Below, piece after piece: positions 4,991 to 6,242 of a DNA stretch of 6,242 bases (positions within the stretch are counted from its first letter, which is position 1; every line of letters begins with the position of its first letter). Source of the DNA: Flavobacteriaceae bacterium (GTDB lineage: Bacteria; Bacteroidota; Bacteroidia; Flavobacteriales; Flavobacteriaceae); NCBI GenBank assembly GCA_002687665.1, contig NZAX01000033.1, positions 4,251 through 10,492 on the forward strand. Reading direction: 5' to 3'. The notes under the pieces are model-generated. The model did no database searches. It saw only the letters and a list, made by a program, of their open reading frames with translations, and was not told the origin of the DNA. Both the position numbers and the translations under genes were made by a program.

Positions 4991-5995
4991 TTGAAAATAT
5001 CACGCTTACTTCTTTTTCCATTCGGAATCTTCTATGGTTGTATAATGGCCTTCAGGAATAAGCTGTTTGATTGGGGGATATTAGCCTCCAAAAAAACTTT
5101 AATCAAGTCGATTGGTGTGGGAAATCTGGCCATGGGGGGAACTGGAAAATCGGTAGTGGTGATGTACCTCATCAAAATGCTAAAGCATCATCGTATAGCT
5201 ACGTTAAGCAGAGGCTATGGAAGAAAAACCAGCGGTTTGATCATTGCTGGTCCAAATGATAACCCCACAAGTCTGGGAGATGAACCGTTTCAGTTTTTTA
5301 AGCGTTATCCCGATACGATTGTTGCGGTCTCTGAAAAAAGAACCCTTGGGATGAAAGCATTGGAAAAAATGGCGACTCCACCCAATTTTGTGGTCTTGGA
5401 TGATGTGATGCAACACCGTTGGGTTTGCCCTCAAATGATGATCATGACCTCCTCATTCCAGCGTCCTTATTTCAAAGATTTTATTTTTCCTGCCGGGGAT
5501 TTAAGAGAATTCAGATCGGGGGTCAGACGGGCTGATGTTTTATTGGTCACAAGTACACCGGAGGATTTGTCCGTAAGACAAAAAGAAACTATTTTAAAAA
5601 AAATTAATATAAATATTCCGGTCTTTTTCACCAAAATTCGTTACGCAGATGTGCTAATGAGGTCCGACAAATCAATCGACTCGAGCATATTGTCGGGTGA
5701 AGATTTTTTACTGGTAACGGGAATTGCCGATACCCACCATTTGATTACTCATTTGAAAAAAAAATACAAAACATTTGATCATATAAAGTTTAAAGACCAT
5801 CACCGTTATTCGCTCGCTGATGCACAGATGATAAATGATCGTGCTGAAAAAAAACTAATACTGACGACGGAGAAGGATTTCGTCAAACTCGAAAAAACCC
5901 TGAATAACTCCAAGCTGTATTGTCTTAGGATTGAACTTGATTTTGTCTTTGACGAAGAACAACATCTTTTTGAAAAGATGATAAGAGCACTCTAG
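4991..5995 (+). CDS. lpxK: tetraacyldisaccharide 4'-kinase (lipid A biosynthesis)
   Basis: LpxK uses ATP to phosphorylate the 4' position of the lipid A disaccharide 1-phosphate, at the cytoplasmic face of the inner membrane. The 334 residues show the family order. An N-terminal hydrophobic segment (5-20) is followed by RNKLFDWG (22-29). The P-loop is [12 protein letters not shown] (43-54), then come SRGYGR (73-78), GDEP (96-99), LDDVMQHR (136-143), FPAGDLRE (166-173), FKDHHRY (267-273) and TTEKDFVKL (292-300). Asp97 and a His at 270/271 are at the places of proposed catalytic residues. The family's usual GKTP is GKSV here, and DDAFQHR is DDVMQHR. The start is TTG: no ATG lies in frame upstream, and the first in-frame ATG (codon 19) would remove the conserved membrane helix. 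It diverges from the Nif3-like operon and its stop overlaps that of convergent lipA. Confidence 0.96.
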   Translation: MKISRLLLFPFGIFYGCIMAFRNKLFDWGILASKKTLIKSIGVGNLAMGGTGKSVVVMYLIKMLKHHRIATLSRGYGRKTSGLIIAGPNDNPTSLGDEPFQFFKRYPDTIVAVSEKRTLGMKALEKMATPPNFVVLDDVMQHRWVCPQMMIMTSSFQRPYFKDFIFPAGDLREFRSGVRRADVLLVTSTPEDLSVRQKETILKKININIPVFFTKIRYADVLMRSDKSIDSSILSGEDFLLVTGIADTHHLITHLKKKYKTFDHIKFKDHHRYSLADAQMINDRAEKKLILTTEKDFVKLEKTLNNSKLYCLRIELDFVFDEEQHLFEKMIRAL

Positions 5996-6242
5996 TTAAC
6001 GTGTTTGTGTGCTTTGTAGGAGGATCGAACCAATGGGCCACTTTCTACATGTCTAAAACCTAAATCCCTAGCAACGGTTTCGTACCTTTTAAAAGTATCG
6101 GGTGAAATAAAGGATTTTACTGGTAAATGCTTTTTGGTGGGTTGAAGGTATTGACCGATTGTTTCCACCTCTACTGATGCATTTCTAAGATCCTGCAAGG
6201 TCTCATATATTTCTTCTTCCTTTTCTCCTAGGCCTAACATAA
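5992..6242 (-). CDS. lipA: lipoyl synthase, C-terminal part (partial, cut by window edge)
   Basis: The last 82 codons plus a partial codon of a minus-strand gene are visible; the 5' part, with the radical-SAM CxxxCxxC cluster, lies beyond the right edge. The tail is typical of Lip[12 protein letters not shown], then [37 protein letters not shown] and [16 protein letters not shown]. The RSSY motif carries the serine that ligates the auxiliary iron-sulfur cluster in this family. LipA inserts two sulfur atoms into the octanoyl chain bound to 2-oxoacid dehydrogenase E2 subunits or GcvH. The Met at 6240 is the internal residue before LGLGE, not the start. The TAG stop at 5992-5994 overlaps the lpxK stop, so the two genes converge with no spacer. 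Confidence 0.96.
   Translation of the reverse strand, partial: MLGLGEKEEEIYETLQDLRNASVEVETIGQYLQPTKKHLPVKSFISPDTFKRYETVARDLGFRHVESGPLVRSSYKAHKHVN

Overview
The window looks like a housekeeping stretch of a Bacteroidota chromosome (a flavobacterial or cytophagal type). The evidence is the A+T-rich sequence, near absence of Shine-Dalgarno motifs, several matches to the Bacteroidota promoter -7 element TAnnTTTG, a Bacteroidota-type lipoprotein, and the neighbouring trio of lpxK, a Nif3-like gene and a COG1579-like gene. Genus-level placement is not possible from the sequence alone.

Layout: the first 53 bases hold the last codons of a plus-strand gene, most likely folC. Next on the plus strand is a 182-residue protein that closely resembles the DUF579 / glucuronoxylan 4-O-methyltransferase domain known from plant xylan synthesis, and then a complete tRNA-Val (anticodon UAC). 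The gap from 796 to 1186 holds a possible 47-residue minus-strand ORF and a G+C-richer island with three consecutive small hairpins. A minus-strand lipoprotein of a conserved but uncharacterised family follows, with a good promoter just upstream. After an A+T-rich non-coding gap (1898-2292) comes a plus-strand class I SAM-dependent methyltransferase.

The right half is core-genome. A minus-strand pair, the Nif3/DUF34 gene then a COG1579-type coiled-coil protein, overlaps by 17 bases and must be one operon. It diverges from lpxK (lipid A 4'-kinase, TTG start) across a 108-base promoter region. The lpxK stop overlaps the stop of a convergent lipA (lipoyl synthase), whose 5' part lies beyond the right edge.

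I see no mobile element, CRISPR array, toxin-antitoxin pair or defence system, and no clearly new multi-gene system. The observations most worth following are the plant-like DUF579 enzyme, the COG1579-type protein that has replaced all four expected zinc-ligand cysteines, the internal duplication in the lipoprotein, the A9 run in the 17-base operon overlap, and the unexplained hairpin island with its small ORF.
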